Below, in pieces: positions 61,773 through 64,000 of a stretch of DNA of 64,000 nt. Position 1 is the first letter of the stretch, and each line of letters opens with the position of its first letter. A program made the position numbers and the translations under genes. Under the pieces are notes generated by a model, which ran no database searches, was not told the origin of the DNA, and was given only the letters and a program-made list of their open reading frames with translations. The stretch is taken from positions 1,379,001 to 1,443,000 of the forward strand of contig NC_081817.1 of NCBI RefSeq assembly GCF_030704535.1, written 5' to 3'. The DNA comes from Vitis vinifera. Lineage: Eukaryota > Streptophyta > Magnoliopsida > Vitales > Vitaceae.

Positions 61773-62942
61773 GCGATTTGAGAGCAAAATGGACATTCTG
61801 CTACCTCGAGCCTTCTGGGGAAAGTTGCATCCATCTACCTTGCCCAGCAATAGATGGTTCTATCCTTGTGCCCATCAAAGGAGGGATAAACTAAACCAAC
61901 TTTGGCTATTACTGCAATCCGCCATACACCATCAATTTTCATTCGGTGTTCGCATCTTAACTTAACCGAGTCCTGGGGGGGAAGTCGATCAATGGAAAAT
62001 GAATGTGAATCTCACCTCGCAAAGATGAAACCGGAGGCTGAAAATTCAGTAAAGAAGATGCAATTCGTTTGTATTTAACTGAAAATTTCGGACACTGAAG
62101 GTCACAATTCTTTTAAATGGTACGAGACTCCCTTGATTTGAGATTGTAGGCTAGCCACTTTCAACGCCGGACCATATGCTATTTAGAGCCTGTTGTCTTA
62201 AGTTGAGACTTTCAACGAGGATTTTGCTTACACCGTACAGCTCGTAAGTACCTAAGCCCCAAAAATATCAAACCAGTAACAGATTCATTTCCTCTTTCCT
62301 CTTTCCTCTGCTCAGCTGCGTGATCCAGATGCATTAAAACCAAATGGGCCTTGAAGATGACAGCTAATGTATGAGCATTCAAGTAAAACCCAAGCATAAA
62401 ATTTGAGTATCTGCTACTGGCTGCTTTACCAATAAAGCACTGAACCTAACTTTGAAATGCTGCCAGGGAAATCATCATCCTCCATCTTCCAATCTACACC
62501 CCCCACTCTTCAGGTTCAAAGGGCATCAAGACCATGTTGAAAGAAACGAGGGGAAAATGATAACAGAGTTTACACTGCTAATCCAATGCAGCTCTAAGGT
62601 ATACCCTTTTAGTGGAAATGCAAGCATCGAATTTGAATTCAGGCTTTCACCTAAGCTGCCAGAACCCAATGACTGGGGTCCCATGAGGGAGCAAACTTCA
62701 ACTCAAAATTATAGGATTTGATTCAAAGGTAGTTAAAAAAATGAAATTCATTCTGGTGTCTCAATTTTCATTTTCCTGGTACTACATTAATACTCAAAAG
62801 CATTAAACAGCAAAAGTTTAACCTTCCATCATAATCAAAATCTCCCAAACCAAGAAAAACAAAAACAAAAGGCCTCAAAAGTTCTGAAAATTTCAGGTAA
62901 CTGTTTGAAAGCAGAATGACAGAGGAAATCAACTTCGTTTTA
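61773..62942. other. Shared 3' flank of TRM1 and RPS26
   Basis: Convergent 3'UTRs and spacer. The reading frames here have no family signature. Confidence 0.5.
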
Positions 62943-64000
62943 TCAGGTGCGAACAGGAGCTCCTCCAGCAGGACGAGGGGCTTGACCAGGCTTTGGCATA
63001 TCATCCTGAAAAAGTAAAACAGAAATTGACTCAAATACATGCAGAAGAAAATAAACTAAGAAAGCTCAAACATTTCCAATAAATATAGTCATTAACACCA
63101 CCAATTTATGTTTAACACCTTGCAAAAAATACATATCACCGATTTCTGTTTGACACTTTGAGACAAACACAGAACATATTACAAGCATGCAAGCTGGAAT
63201 GGAATATGGTTTATCATAGCACCCGCTACCCACTTGGCACATACTGTATATGGGAACAAATACATAGAATCGGTGGTTCTTTGCATAGGTTTCTATTCAG
63301 AAAAGTTATACAAGAGGCAATGCACAGTGCATAGCTTTCTATTCACAATTCTTTATACAACAAAGGTCTACGCATAGTGTTTGATTTATCAAACTTCATA
63401 CGGTATTACAAAACACTTCCTTCTCTTACTAACAGTTCCACCAACACTGATTTCCAACCTTGCCCAACACCAGTTTAAGCATTTACACAAGAATACCATA
63501 ATTTAATTTATAAAACAATCGTGCATCAAACAAAGGGTTGGTATGCATTGTTAGTTTCTATTTGTAATCCTCTCATGAAAATAAAATTCGAGGCCAAAAT
63601 AATACAAATGTCAGTAGAGTAAGCTCACAAACATGCAAATATTACATTGCTCACAGGTCTAGATCATAGGACAGTGCACACATTATAAAACATTTCCCTA
63701 ACTTGTTCATATTAATATCATACATTATGGGAAATGACATTTGCTTTCAAGTTCTTTCCATCCAACAAATCTGCTGGGTTATGCTGTCCTAAATTTGAGA
63801 TTGCAGGTACATGCAAACATAATGAATCAAAAATTAAAAATTCAATTAATCTCAACTCTCAATGTAATTTATTTTCCCTAGTTTTCGAATCCATTGAATG
63901 TCAAGAGCATAGCCAGTCTTGCATAACTCCATGAACACAACCAGCCTTATGCTTAAAAAGCAAGCCTCAATCATCCAGAATCAATAAAACAAATAATGTA
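62943..64000 (-). CDS. RPS26: 40S ribosomal protein S26e, C-terminal exon only
   Basis: The last exon, 62943..63005, codes for DDMPKPGQAPRPAGGAPVRT and stop, the characteristic Pro/Ala/Gly tail of plant S26e, a small-subunit protein near the mRNA exit channel. It is preceded on the minus strand by a clear acceptor (TTTTTCAG). From 63006 to the right edge I find no upstream exon, so the intron is at least about 1 kb and the rest lies outside. Position next to TRM1 supports the call, since AT3G56340 and AT2G40510 are S26 genes as I recall. Confidence 0.8.

Noticed and set aside
62452-62721. 89-codon frame after TRM1
   Set aside because: In the shared 3' flank of two convergent genes; composition and content not protein-like enough.

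Overview
The window is nuclear DNA of a flowering plant. Genes have many short exons with GT-AG introns in AT-rich DNA, and the DNA also carries Copia, Gypsy, LINE and MITE sequence. Gene content and order point to a core eudicot; a grapevine-like genome is my best guess, but that is inference. I rebuilt the coding exons by hand from splice sites and reading phase. Every multi-exon model that lies wholly inside the window closes in frame.

Layout: (1) 1-773, minus: 5' end of ETG1/MCM-binding protein, with E2F and telo-box sites in its promoter. (2) 1653-2530, minus: three-exon predicted plastid protein with a C-terminal Cys/His zinc-binding pattern. (3) 3268-10050, minus: complete nine-exon KUP2-type potassium transporter (793 aa), probably with an extra 5'UTR intron. 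(4) 11.2-24.0 kb: AT-rich DNA holding one CEP-type signalling-peptide gene (16192-16428, minus), diverged duplicated blocks and a Tourist-like MITE. (5) 24056-24364, plus: small secreted IDA/PIP-like peptide. (6) 24.4-35.9 kb: intergenic, with a Gypsy integrase relic and a nearly complete, recent Ty1/Copia element (28553-34398) disabled by several lesions. (7) 35922-41727, plus: 15-exon alpha-galactosidase (427 aa). (8) 42916-49548, minus: nine-exon nucleotidyltransferase with a PAP/OAS1-like core (758 aa) and a repetitive C-terminal tail. (9) about 50.5-58.0 kb: a tandem segmental duplication, one copy broken by a LINE. (10) 58407-61772, plus: six-exon TRM1-type tRNA dimethyltransferase (424 aa). 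(11) 62943-64000, minus: last exon of ribosomal protein S26e.

The genes are not a functional pathway. They are an old syntenic block. From memory, the Arabidopsis neighbours RPS26, nucleotidyltransferase, CEP15, KUP2 and ETG1 (AT2G40510-AT2G40550) and AGAL3, PAP/OAS1, TRM1 and RPS26 (AT3G56310-AT3G56340) are two complementary halves of this window. That is what duplication followed by gene loss in Arabidopsis would give. I found no CRISPR array, rRNA or convincing tRNA gene, and no clearly new multi-gene system. The most interesting items are the two peptide genes, the splice-site duplication in KUP2, the coding minisatellite in the nucleotidyltransferase, the internal damage in the Copia element, and the tandem duplication beside TRM1.
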